A stretch of 64,000 nucleotides of DNA from Aphis gossypii (taxonomy: Eukaryota > Arthropoda > Insecta > Hemiptera > Aphididae): the NCBI RefSeq assembly GCF_020184175.1, contig NC_065531.1:11863213-11927212 (forward strand). The letters run 5' to 3'. Under the pieces are notes generated by a model that did not search any database, was not told where the DNA came from, and saw only the letters and a list, made by a program, of their open reading frames with translations. Positions within the stretch are counted from its first letter, which is position 1, and every line of letters begins with the position of its first letter. Position numbers and translations under genes: made by a program. Below, one piece after another: positions 22,929 through 35,041 of this stretch.

Positions 22929-25900
22929 ATGCCTATGACGTGTTGTGTTGAGAAATGCTCTAGTCGTGGTAGTCGAAAAGCCAACAGCCCAGGAAAATTG
23001 CATTTTTTTGGGTAATTAAAAACTAACAATGCATGATTAAACATTTATTAAATTAATGAAAATATAATTTAAGAACATAATTTTTATAAAATAGATTTCC
23101 TTCTGATGAGGCAAAAAAGCAAATATGGGTTAAAGCTATAAAAAGAGAAAACTTTATTCCTACACGTTATAGCAAAGTTTGTAGTAAGCACTTTACAAAC
23201 AATGACTTTTACCAAGGATACTTTAGGAAGTTATTGAAAGAAACGTCAGTACCTATAGTCGGGGACACGAAAAATGATCGCTGCCCGCTACGCGCCAAGC
23301 GGCTGTTTTTCTGAATTGGTTATCAAACTAGCAAATTAAAAGCCCGCTAGGTATCGGCAGCGTGTGACGGTACACAGTTGAGAACCAATGGCTACATGAG
23401 TGGGTACGAACAACGGGTCGCGGGTGCCAACGCTCATTTTTCGTGTCCCCGACTATAGTAGGTATCTTTAATAATAGCAATCGCCAATCCTGTGAGTAAA
23501 AGAAAGTTGACATATGGTGATCATACTTATACAAAATTAATAGATCAGACCACTGAAAATAGTAAGTCTTATATCAAATTATTAGGTTGATGTTAAGTGT
23601 AAAAATTTTTTTTTACAGATATTGCTGACTCGGTGTCAACAATAAGTAATTTAGAATGTTCTAGCCTGACAAGTTCAGAAAACTATGGTGTTTTGGATTT
23701 GTCATTAAAAAATAAAATTTTTGATGAGAAATCACCACCTCCAAATCGTATTGTGGAAACGCTAGGTACAAATAAAATTTTTTCTCTATTGTCATCTTGA
23801 TTATGCTTGTGTTTAATAATATTATGAACTCTGAAATCAGTTTGATTTGATTAATTCAATATTTAAAAAAAATTGTATTTAAATTAATTATTATTTTTCA
23901 AATTGATAAATTAGAATGTACGCCAATACGGAAACTAAAGAGAAAACGCCTGCAAAAAAAAGCTGAAACTCCTATTAAAAGAGGATTAAGGAAAAAAGTT
24001 AAGCTTCTTCAACAAAAAGTTAGAAGGAAAAGCAAAAAAATAACCAACATTGAGGTTTGTTTATATTATATTTAATATTTAAACTTTTTTACAATTGTTG
24101 TTTATTGCATAATAAAGAAATTAATGGAAACAATAAAGTTCTCAACTGATACTGAGACAACACAAATAATAGGTAAAAATTTTACAAGTATTTTCCTAAA
24201 AGATCTGATTAGGAATAGTAAGGTTCCATCTTCAGGAAAACGTTATAGTGAAGATGTTAAGAAATTTGCCACTACACTTTACTTTTATTCACCTAAAGCG
24301 TATGATTTTGTAAGGTAATAACTAATAAGTGATGATTATATCAAATACTTATATTCTAGACAATTCATTTCAATACACTATTCATATTTCATATATTCAG
24401 GTCTTCAATACATTTGCCGAATCCAAGTGCAATTAGAAATTGGTTGTCAAATGTAAATGTAAATACTGGATTTTTAAGTGATGTGTTAATGGAAATAGGT
24501 AAATTTGAAGATGTTGATAAATACTGTTGCTTGATATTAGACTCTATGAGTATAAAGAAAGAAGTACATTGGGATAAAGCTAGTAAAAGGTATTCATTAT
24601 TATTTATTACTTTATATTGTATTAGAAATTTTGAAATACTAATTTTGCTTATTATATAATGGGTAAGATATGTTGGATATTGTGATTACGGAAATAATGT
24701 AACAATTGAAGACTGTGAACAACCAGCATCTGAAGTTTTGGTATTTATGTTATCAAGTTTAAAGAAAGCGTGGAAATGGCCTATAGGTTATTGGTTTGTG
24801 GATAAGGTAAAATCATCAGTACAGGCCCAGTTAATTCGTATAGCAGTGTCAGAATGTCAAAAATATGGTATAAATGTGTTAAGTGTTACATGTGATGGTG
24901 CATACGTCAATTTTAGTTCTTTCCAAATATTAGGATGTAATTTGAACCAACCTTTTGAACATTTAAAACCAGATTTTAATATTGATCCAAATACACCAAA
25001 TATTTACTTTACCCCAGATGCTTGTCATAATATTAAGTTGGCAAGAAATGCTTTAGGTACATTCAAGGCATTCAAAGATGAAGATGGAAACTTAATAGAA
25101 TGGAGATACATTGAACAACTTAATAAACTTCAAAGTGAGATTGGGTTCAAATTTGCTAACAAGTTGAGCACATCACACATTAACTGGAATGCAAACAGCA
25201 TGAAGGTAAAGTTGGCAGTTCAAACTTTGAGCAGTTCTGTAGCCGATTCACTGCAGTATCTAAAAAATACATCAGATGATTTTAAAAATTGTGACCCAAC
25301 AATTAAATTTATACGTGTTGTTGATGAAATTTTTGATTTTCTTAACTCAAGAAATCCTTTTGCAAAAGGACATAAGCAACCTATTAGAGCTAAGAATATT
25401 GTTTACCTGGAAAATCGAATGGCTGAGTTAATCAAATATTTATATTCTTTAAAAACTGTTGATGGAGTAGATTTATGGAAAAGTCGGAGGAAAACTTTTA
25501 TTCTTGGTTTCGCAACTGCAATAAAATCAATATTTGAAATATCTAAAAAATTACTTGCCAATCAAAATTTTCAATTTATTTTAACTTACAAATTAAGTCA
25601 AGATGCTCTTGAGTTGTTTTTTGGTCATGTAAGAGGACGTTTTGGACATAATGATAATCCTAACTGTCTACAATTTAGGTACGCTTTAAGAAGTATTTTG
25701 CTGCACATTTCAATTAAACAATCAACTGGAAATTGTTCCTTACTGACCTCTCATGAAGATTCATTGTTCTCACTGAAATGGAAGTACAAAAAAAATGAAC
25801 AAGTACTTGAAAATGAGGAACAGGTACAATTAATATCTGACAACTGCAACAATCCAATGTTGAATTCGTTGACAGACAATGTGCTTTATTATATAGCTGG

Positions 25901-26402
25901 ATATGTAATAAAAAAAATATTACCACTACTCACATGTGAAAACTGCATCAAAGCTGTAACAGATGCTTCATATGTGCAAGAACATAATTATTGTAATATA
26001 GAGAATGAATCGTTCAAAACTTTAACAAGAATAAAGAACAGAGGAGGCTTAGAATTAGCATCAGAAAGTGTTTTCAGAATTATCAAAACCACTGAAACAT
26101 ATTTCAAATCTATAGTTTCTGATAAGCAACAATTGTTATCTAAGAATATAGATACTAAAATAATTCTCTGGGTTCAAAATACTTTAGCACTATCGTCAAC
26201 TCTTTTTCCTGAAACAATAGATTGTTGGTATGTAACGGACATACATGCAAGACCACATAAGATAAAATTAATAAACCTAATTTCCCATACATATTTGAAC
26301 ATACGATTAAATTCATATAGTAAAATATTAACATCATCTTTAATGAAAATGGTTAGTAAGAGGCAAAAACTTCATAAAACTATCTTATTTTATAACATGT
26401 GA
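22929..26402 (+). CDS. THAP9 / P-element-like transposase gene, THAP exon broken by a MITE
   Basis: Exons seen are 22929-23011, 23095 to about 23253 (then MITE), about 23464-23561, 23619-23765, 23915-24054, 24118-24314, 24401-24589 and 24668-26402. The THAP C2CH zinc finger is recognisable (CCVEKC, FPSDEAKKQIW, VCSKHF, ETSVP). A basic coiled coil (KLKRKRLQKKAE, LLQQKV) and the P-type region RYSEDVKKFATTLYFYSP follow. The RNase H-like catalytic residues known from the P element appear preserved: Asp in LDSMSIK, Asp in VTCDGAY, and the Asp and Glu of SQDALELFFG. The last exon encodes 577 codons without a break. The frame entering the MITE stops at TGA 23312-23314. The IF of the AVPTIF motif resumes at 23464, but one base out of frame with the exon that follows. 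Downstream exons join in phase. The catalytic part may survive from an alternative start, or the gene is newly dead. Confidence 0.8.
23256..23455. mobile_element. 200-bp MITE (Tc1/mariner type) inserted in THAP exon
   Basis: The element has near-perfect inverted ends (TAGTCGGGGACACGAAAAAT at both ends) and is bounded by TA at 23254-23255 and 23456-23457. The interior has no transposase. The terminal text is shared with the Tc1-like element at 21528, which suggests that family mobilised it. Near identity of the two ends suggests recent insertion. Confidence 0.85.
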
Positions 26403-26960
26403 AAGTATTTATTTTTTTATGTAATATACACCTACTCTAACTATAGTTAAGAAATTGCTCAATTAAATATACCTACATACCTAAGTATTATTAACAAATA
26501 ATAATATAATTGGTAATAAAATAGTATTGTAATACACCTACTTAATTTATAAGTTTATACATAAATTATAAACATAATAGGTATGAAATTATTCAATTGA
26601 TTATCATCTACATTTTAAATTAATTAGACGACATTAAATTATAAATTATTTAACTAACGTCAAATAATAAAATGAACTTTTTAGCTTCACGACTTCACGA
26701 AAAAGACGTTTACAATTTAAAAAAATTTTAAACATGAATTCATAGATCAATATAATATATTTATTGATTTATTGATATTTATTAATATATTTTTGTTTAC
26801 CGGTCAGTCGTGGTCAGTCCACCCGATCGATGATTAACATTTTCGACACAATATGAATTTTACCTTTTATTTTATATTCGTTAACAATTATTTGGATTAT
26901 ATTCCTTTTTATTTTTTTACTTGTATAGTTATATACGACCATTGTGAATTTTATATACGT
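26403..26960. other. AT-rich spacer
   Basis: No frame or repeat that I can name. It probably contains the 3' UTR of the THAP9-like gene. No terminal inverted repeat of a P-like element could be recognised here or before 22929. Confidence 0.45.
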
Positions 26961-26967
26961 TTTTTAT

Positions 26968-26994
26968 CATAGACATAATATTACTATGTCTATG
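26968..26994. repeat. 10-bp perfect inverted repeat
   Basis: CATAGACATA (26968-26977) and TATGTCTATG (26985-26994) are exact reverse complements around a 7-bp loop. They lie at the left border of the GC-rich island. Confidence 0.6.
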
Positions 26995-27480
26995 GTTTTT
27001 ATTGGCGCGACGCAGCGATCGCGTTCCCCATTCCGCGCCCGTGCGTTTTCGGCCCGGAGAAGGCTCCGGGCACCGATCGAGTGTAAAAGCTCTTTCTCTT
27101 TGCTCCCGACTAGTGACGGGCGTTATTGAATAATAATTATCGAATTATTCGATAGTGTTACTAAATTAGTCATCTGATTCGACCGAGCTACAACGCGACA
27201 AGTCCGACCCGACTTTCGCGTCTCCGCTAATTCGCTCACGACAACCACGCGAGCTCGCGTGCGCCCCGACGCTTACACCGCCGTCCAAGCATCGAGCACC
27301 CGACGAAACGGCAAATCGTCGACAATTACTGTACGCCCACTGCCCAGTCACCCACGCGATTTATTTGTTTATGTCAACATTGTTATTATTACAAAATATA
27401 CGAATTTCGACACACACGCGTCAAACGACCGAAATCACGTGTACCATTTATTTACCTCCGTGCCTGTCTAGCCTCCACCA
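26995..27480. other. GC- and CpG-rich island of unknown nature
   Basis: About 480 bp that is strikingly richer in G+C and CpG than anything within several kb (cgcgacgcagcgatcgcg, ccgacccgactttcgcgtct, cacgcgagctcgcg). All frames on both strands close within about 70 codons and none shows a domain. Options are a promoter with a non-coding first exon, a solo LTR, or a GC-rich transposon remnant. The 10-bp inverted repeat at its left edge slightly favours a mobile origin. I cannot decide. Confidence 0.4.
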
Positions 27481-29950
27481 AATACTAATTCTCCAATCAT
27501 ATCTATTCCGAAAAAACGTTTTCTTCCAAAAACTATTAGTACAAATTGGAAAATAGTGAATAAATTATTCTGCCAATTAATTTATTCCCAAAATTATAGT
27601 CCCAATACACATTGTTCCGACATTGGGAGAATGTTCGGTTGGGATAATAATTATTTGGTAATCTGGTATTTAGATAATTTTTAAATTGAAATAAAATATT
27701 GTATTTTTCGGAATGACCTACATTGGTAGTATTGTTCTGTGGTATTAATTACAGTTACAGTTTGGCCCCGTGCTAAGAGATTATAAGTTATTAAGAGTTC
27801 GAACTCTAACTTCAAAATACTAAAATTCAAATTACCTAGTGAAATTATTACCCAGAATTGTTATTATAAGCATTATTGAATAATAATGCTCCTATAGTTT
27901 AGAAATCATTCATTCTGATGAGACATAGCCAGTAACCACATAGGTATAATAAGTTTTAACAATAGTAATATCTAAAAAGAAAAAAATTAAAAATAGTTAG
28001 GCCATATGCCCACATGCCTATTATTATGAATTAATTTGGAGCCCGGGGATTCCTTGCACCCCTAGCACCTCTAGTAGATTCGGCACTGTATATTAGTACT
28101 AAACAAAAAAGTTGTTAGTTGGTGTAAACCTAATCTAACTATTAAAAACTATATTTCTGTTGAATTATTTTATTAGTAAAAAATTATAATTTTATTTTCC
28201 TAAAATATAATAGTTAATAAGAGACAAATTGTATTATTAATAAAGTAACATACCTATTACATTGTTTTTAAAATATGATTTGAAGATTAAAAAAGTAATG
28301 TTATTTTTATTAATATTATACGTGAATGGCCATAAAAAAAATTGTGTTTAAGTATTTTTAGATTACAGTATGAATGTGAATCACATACTTTTTACTTCTG
28401 AGGGGCTTTATAACCCCTAACATTCTACAGGTGAACTGACACATAATATGGTATAAGGTAAGGTTTATACAATTATAACTAAGAATCATTAAACACATTA
28501 ATGAAAAGCTTAAAAAAAATACTGTGGTCCATATGGATAGTTCACTGAAATAGGCATGGCAGTCAATGTGTTGATGAGAATTATTGTTTCAAATTTTCAA
28601 TCTTTATAATAAAAATTAAACTATTTATATTTTTTTTAATTACAAATTACAATCAATTTGAATATTTTTGAGTTTTTTGAGATATTGATAAATGTTGTCA
28701 AATTTTAATGTTAAATATTTATAAACAACAAAAGTTTTTTTAGCATTTGTAATATGTGTCTTGGTTCTATTTCAAAAATATTAATGATAATAACAGCCAA
28801 CAGCTTAATTAATATAGTCAAGCTATCAGACCTTTTCCATCATCAATAAAAGGGGTTTGTATAAACAAATTCTATACATTTTAATTAATTTTTAAATATA
28901 AATTATTGATTGATTCTTCTATTCCTCTGTCTCAATGGTACAATTTATTTTATCATACAGTACAAGTACAACTCAAATAATGAACGCAATAGACATTTTA
29001 TTACTTTGGCATACAATGTTGAAAGTGTTTTGTATAAACAACCCTATCAAGTCATGCGCATTTAATATTTTCGGGATTCACTATTTTCCCCGTAAACCAT
29101 TGCATATATAAAATTGTCCACTCGTTCAAAATTGTTCAACTGACCAAATTATAAAATTTTTTATGAATTTTTGTCTACAAACTTAATTTTTAAATTTTTA
29201 TTATTACGTTTTTCCAAAAATCTAACTCCAAAACTAAATTCTTTAACACTAACTCCATCAACCTAAAATCTTCAAGGATCGACTCAGTTGCGTCACTAGA
29301 TGATTTTCCATTTATTGAGAAAATTTTAACTAACTATTTAAACGGTGTTTTAATTATAAATTTTTCAAAAATGTTAAAATTAAAATTCAACATTTTTGAG
29401 AATAGAAATTTGATCTTGAGGTGTCACTGCGTTGAACCTCGAAGATTTTAAGACAATACGACCAATATTAAAGAAGTTAGTATTTCAAGTCGAATCTCAA
29501 AACTTGTAAATGAATATATTAGAGTGAATTGACCTATAGGTTTATATAGGTTTTTATATTTTATTCTTATTTTATAACTATATGTTCTAAATTTTTTGAT
29601 TCTTGCCTAATAGAAATAATAATAGGTATACATATTATACATTATATATATATATACATCCATTTTTTATCTTTGGTGCTATATTATGTTGTATTATAGA
29701 CTTTAATGAGTTTTAATCAAAATAAGAGATGTTAGTACGTAAGAATTAAGTTAAGAAAATAGCCATAGATAATAAGTAAATGGTGAAATTCAATAAACAA
29801 ATTAAATTAAGCAATACTAAAAAATGCATATAAATAGGTTAAAATAACAATTGTGTAATTCAGTGTTGATAAACTTTTATATTTCAATTAGCACAATATA
29901 ATAATAAGAAATGTAAATAAATTGGCTTAATAATTAATCGGGTTAAAATA
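27481..29950. other. Long spacer with a hAT-like end
   Basis: Mostly AT-rich and non-coding. On the minus strand at 28088 the text CAGTGCCGAATCTACTAGAG, followed by GTGCTAGGGG, resembles a hAT terminal region. No partner end was found. No gene is seen. Confidence 0.4.
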
Positions 29951-29958
29951 ACCCTATG

Positions 29959-30264
29959 TTATTTCTGTAAAAAACACAAGTATGATTTAAAATAAGTAAA
30001 ATAAACTTTACTCAAAGTGTCAACATAGTCATTATATATTTCTTGAGCAGATATTTCATCATTATTGAGCAAGAAATCAAACAAAAATTTATACTCAAAT
30101 AAAGTATTTTGTGGTATATGATAATTTGTAGTAGTATTCTTGAATTTATTTATCTGTTCCAAAATGAAATGCCTAATTTTTGAGGTAACGGTGATTTTCA
30201 ATTTTTCATACACATCTTTCACATCGTTTAGCGATTTTACATCTTGACTATTTTTGTGTATCAT
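29959..30264 (-). pseudogene. Stand-alone 101-codon VPS52 fragment
   Basis: The frame matches the middle of VPS52 (GARP/EARP tethering complex subunit): SKIRHFILEQINKF, NYHIPQNTLFEYKF and YVDTLSKVYFTYFKSYL. Full VPS52 is about 700 aa. Here only this piece is present, opening at an ATG (30264) and closing at TAA shortly after the conserved SYL. No other VPS52 segment occurs on either side for at least 1 kb. The text before the stop (cttgtgttttttacag) looks like a splice acceptor and may mark a retained intron border. It may be a duplicated exon, a retrocopy fragment, or a shortened expressed protein. The frame has no internal stop. Confidence 0.6.
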
Positions 30265-30747
30265 TATAAATATTGTTGTAATATGTTGTATATATCTATG
30301 ATTACGGCCCCTTGTAAGTACTACAGAGACAACTACTTATGCAGTATTTTTTTTCCCGCTTTTTTTTTATCAGATAATGAACAATTATTTACGGGAGCTA
30401 TCTTCGTGATAATAATTTAATTATTTTGTATGAGTAGGTAGTAAAATATATTTATTTAAAAAATATCAGCTTTTGGAATTTGTAATAACGGTTTAGTAAT
30501 TTAAATTTAATCCATCGTGTTATTGTATTACATTAAGTAGACTATTACACCATGAATGGAAATTATTGTTGTCAATTTATTCATTTATACTAAGTACCTA
30601 TATTATACTACATAACAACAATAGATTTTTTTTTTGTGTTTCAATATTATAGCTGGTATGTTACACTACTTTTTCATAATATAATTTTTATACTGTTATA
30701 TATTTTGTATAATGTTAATCATTTTTAAATAATATTTGCAGACTAAT
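30265..30747 (+). promoter_or_regulatory. Upstream region and probable 5' UTR of GINS3
   Basis: AT-rich sequence. The coding start follows an acceptor-like 'atatttgcag' (ending 30741), and a donor-like 'gctg|gtatgt' occurs at 30655, so a small leader intron of about 87 nt is likely. Confidence 0.35.
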
Positions 30748-32554
30748 ATGTACAGAAATATAAAACCTCATTACTTCTCAATTGATGCCATTATGGCTGC
30801 TCAAGAAAAAATTCAATGTTCATTTATTAAAAAAGTTGAACATGTTGGTAAGTTTTTGTTTGTATTGTTGTAAAGTGTGGTCTTCTCTTGCGTATCAGTT
30901 CTCATTAGCTAATTATAAGTTTTCTTCATCAATTAAGTTGTCTCTTAAAGAGTATAGATGACATTTTGAAATTGTTGAATTTATTTAAAGTTCATTAATT
31001 GATAACATGTTTCTTTAAAAATTTTCATATTTCTATTTCTAGGCCATAGTGATAGCTTTAAACTATAATGACTATGTTAGTGAGTTGTACTTTATGGATA
31101 TGGTAAATCTGTAATTCTAAATAATAAATAAAATATGTATACTAAAAAATAACATTACAGAAACATTAGACTTACAGAAAATGTATTTTATTTTATTACC
31201 AATTTTTAGTTATTAATTATTATACATGTGTTCCTTAAAAACAATGTATAACATTTTTTGTAAAACATTACGGTTTTTATAATTGTTCAAATAATAAGTA
31301 AGTAAATACTGATAATAGAAAGAAAAAAAGGATAAGAATTTAGGTTTTACAGTTTACATTGTTTATACAATTAGTGTTTGGTCGTATTTTATTTTATAGC
31401 AATATAGAATTAGAACAAACATAAGTAGAAAATATCCATATAATACAAATCAAATTATTAAACTTTGAAGTAGTTATGATTGTAATTATACGTTAGAAAG
31501 CTCAGAAAGCCGATGATTGCCAATTCAATGATGCTGTCAACTTACTATTTTTTTCATACCTATTAGAGTAAAAATATAAATGTAGACACTTATATTATAT
31601 TTAAATAAGTACCTACTGTAATACGTATAGTATAGTGATACTTCCATTTAACAAATTATTTTAGAGAACCAGGACTTTCATTATTAATTATGCGTTATTT
31701 CTATTTAACAAATTCCTCTATAATACAATTTTTTTTGTTGTCCATGCGACTTTGTTATATAGAAGTTTCACTGTGTATTTTGTTAAAAATAAAATATTAT
31801 TTGAGATAAATATTAGGTAATATAATTTGAAAAACGCAGCCAATAGTAAAATAAAATGTTTTCATGTATATTATTTTAGATTTTTTAGATTCAATTTACT
31901 CTGATAAAGATGAAGAATCTGATCCAAAAATTGAACTTCCCTTATGGATGGTTAAAGTGTTTTTAGTTGGAAAATCAATTCAATTTGATATGCCTAAAGC
32001 ATATAATGAAATTTACAGGTAAACACGAGTATATTATTAAATATAATGTTTGATGTTTTATGTTTTAATTTATGCTAAGTTTAAACATTTATGTTTATTT
32101 TTAGGGGTGTCTTAACAGCTGATGCTAACGTAGTTGATTTATTTAAACTGTGTAAGCATTTCTATTTGTTTGGAAAGTTTTTATCTCAATTAGAACATCG
32201 AGAAGCATATGAAGTCAGAAGAACCCTTATTCAAGTAATAATGATACAAATATTTAACATTTGACATATCCAGATAACATTATATAGATATATTATTTAT
32301 TTTTAATTTTTGTTCTTATATAGACATTCATTGATAGATTTAAACAGACAATGGATTGGGCACAGAATATAGATGACAATCAGCCATGCTTTAATAGACT
32401 TGACTGTCTCGAGAGGTTGATATTTAATGATGCTCGAGTAGCACAACAACATTTAAATATATATTTAACTGAAGGATCAGGTCAAATGGAAATCGCTGCC
32501 ATGATATTAAATTATAGAAAACGAAAAATTCATGAAAGTCGTGTTCTAGAATAA
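30748..32554 (+). CDS. GINS3: GINS complex subunit 3 (Psf3), 4 exons
   Basis: Psf3 is one of four subunits of GINS, part of the CMG replicative helicase that unwinds DNA in S phase. Exons are 30748-30847, 31880-32018, 32105-32234 and 32324-32554, with GT-AG borders and matching phases. They give 600 nt, 199 aa, against about 216 aa in human. Family signatures are YFSIDAIMAAQEKIQC at the N-terminus, IELPLWMVKVF, then ADANVVDLFKLCKHFYLFG, TFIDRFKQTMDWAQN and the C-terminal ILNYRKRKIHE. The first intron is about 1 kb and the others are short. Start: first ATG after the probable leader acceptor, preceding a conserved YFSID block. It is convergent with HNF4. Confidence 0.93.
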
Positions 32555-32757
32555 AAATAAAATAATTTGTTTGGTAGATGCTAATGAATTTGTATTAAGT
32601 AACCAAAGTGAATTGTGATACAAATTAACATGATGGAATTGTAATTATATAATAAGATATTTATAATAAAATTAATTATAATTACATTTTTTATGTCAAA
32701 ATATAAATTTTATTTACATTATCAATAGGGTAAGGGTTCATATCAGTTGATAACCAT

Positions 32758-33034
32758 CATAGGTGTACGCAAACTTTGACCGCAGGGGTGCCCTTAAAAA
32801 GTTCCGAACCAAAGATTTTTGTATGATGATAACTAATTAATTAATAATTTTATCACATTTAGATAATATTTATACTATTAAATTAAAACTGGCTTCACTT
32901 TTTTCGTGTAAAATGTAAAAATGTTCGCTATCTAGTATAATATAGACATCTATGCATTTATTGAAGAAAAAGCCAATGGCTGTAGGGAGGAGGGGGGCAT
33001 GACCTACCCGGCCACCCCCGTGCGCACGCCTATG
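32758..33034. mobile_element. 277-bp hAT-like MITE with 8-bp target duplication
   Basis: The ends are CATAGGTGTACGCA (left) and, reverse complemented, CATAGGCGTGCGCA (right), differing at 2 of 14 bases. The element is flanked on both sides by ATAACCAT (32750-32757 and 33035-33042). An 8-bp duplication is typical of hAT (also of P) elements. No coding capacity. It lies about 200 bp past the GINS3 stop. Confidence 0.85.
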
Positions 33035-33042
33035 ATAACCAT

Positions 33043-35041
33043 GGTTGTACAAATAACATAGATGGCGATATTAGAAATATTAAGTTATTCAAAATAATAT
33101 TTCTATGACTCATACCATACTGCAATATACAATAATATAGTTCTTATAGTTTTTAAGTGTTATAGGTACATACAATAGTGTGTTGATAATTATTTTTAGC
33201 TACTCTGCTTAAATTGTTTATGTATTATTGAATTTTTTATTACATACAGTCAATTATTAATTAACAGTCAGTTGTCACACAATTGAGAATAAGATTTGTA
33301 GGCGTTAGTGAGATAATTAGATAAGTGATTTATTTAGTTATGTTTTATTACTAACTATAGTATTCAGATTTCAGATGATTAGGATTAGTAGAGTGCAAAC
33401 AAGTTGGATTAATATAAGGTATAATATATAGCTATAACCTATCAAAACTTGATACACAGTTTAAATATTTGAAAATAATTATTATTACTCTTTACTAAAT
33501 AGTTTCCTTGATTTTTCTTCGGTATTTTACTTATTCCTTACATTTTCGATTATAGTAACAAATGCAGAATTTATATTCTTAAGCCAAACAATGGTATGCA
33601 AAAATATATAGTTTATCAACTAAGAATAAAACACTTGGAATGTTTGGATATAACAGCAAAATTAGTTATCCTTCAATGTTAACACCTGTAAATCAGTGCA
33701 CAAGCTAAAAGTTGTATAAGAATCTAGTTAATAGAGTAGTAAAAATTTAAAATACATGTATGAAGTATGAAAGTGTGTCAAGTTATCAGAATACCTCTTC
33801 TGGAATGGTATTCAGTTAGTCTGTTGCGTTCCACACAATGACTTCTGTTTTTTGGGAATATTTTCAGCTTGGAGAATAGTTTAACATTTGAATTAGGGTA
33901 ACAAGAATTACTATAATTAGCTTAAATAATAATAATAATAAAAAAAAAATCAATAGGTAATTTGAGTAGTTATAAGCAACAATAATATATTTTTTTTGTA
34001 AATCTGACAAACATTTATTATAATATACATTACATTACTACAATGGAATTTATTTTCAATATAACTTATACGTTAAAAATTATAGTATTATAATAGTGCG
34101 TGTTTTGTTCTTCAATAGCACACTGTTATAGTTTCAATTAGATAATAAAATATACAATTGATATAACATCAATAACGCAATATACAGATCAATAATAAAA
34201 ATAATAATAATAATAATAATAATCGTTGATTTACACACTTCAAATAAAAAAAAAAAGGAAGAATCTTCTTCAAAAGTTACAAATATGTTCTCTTATATCT
34301 TATGTCTTACTAATGTATAAATTATTATAATAATAAAAAGAATTAGGTTTTCAAATAAAAGTATAAATTACAATTTTCTTATTTATTTTAATTAAAAATG
34401 TAATAAAAATTATTAATTATATAAAACAATTGAATTATTATATATAATTTACCTACCTATACCTAATATCAATGTACAAAGTAGTTATATTATATAGTTT
34501 GGACAGTATTTGAATACATACATATATATTATTGACAGTGAAATTGTAGTAAATTAACACGATAAATCCAACATAAATAGAAAAAAATATAATTTGTTAA
34601 ACAAAGGTACACATATATTTGTATTGTCGATATAATAGTTTGAATATTTAATCAAGGTCATTGAATAATTTTTTTTTTTATTACAGGTATAGTAGGTTAT
34701 AGGAGATCCTAATCTGGCTATTGTATTACTAGACTTATTGAGAGAGAGAGGGAATATATTACACAAGTCTTAGTACAATAATAATAAAAATAATAATAAA
34801 ATAAAAATAAAACAATAACAAAAATAGTATGTTAACCAGATATTTAAATTAATAGCATTTCAATGTTAAAATTATTGTTCAAATAAGTCAGGACAATATA
34901 TATTATGACGATTATTAACATTTAACATTATATGTTAAGTAAATATAGAAGTAATCGACTTGTATACCTAGCTATATTATAAAGAATCCAATGCTCTGGT
35001 CAATTGCAATAGATGTTCTGGAATCGTAATGAATTATTAGT
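33043..35041 (-). other. Intergenic region and likely HNF4 3' UTR
   Basis: AT-rich sequence, with an (AAT)n microsatellite at about 34196-34223. The HNF4 stop is at 35042, so the right part is expected to be its 3' UTR. Several minus-strand AATAAA-like words (TTTATT on +) occur, for example near 34013, but I cannot choose the used one. No other gene is seen. Confidence 0.45.
34196..34223. repeat. AAT microsatellite
   Basis: About nine consecutive AAT units in the probable HNF4 3' flank. Confidence 0.85.

Noticed and set aside
26944..27556. Several 60-70-codon frames in the GC-rich island on both strands
   Set aside because: The overlapping frames on both strands have no domain; GC-rich DNA makes long random frames.
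32758..33034. Idea that the 8-bp-duplication MITE belongs to the P-like transposase at 22.9-26.4 kb
   Set aside because: P elements also make 8-bp duplications and start with CA, but no matching ends flank the transposase gene, so the link is not supported.
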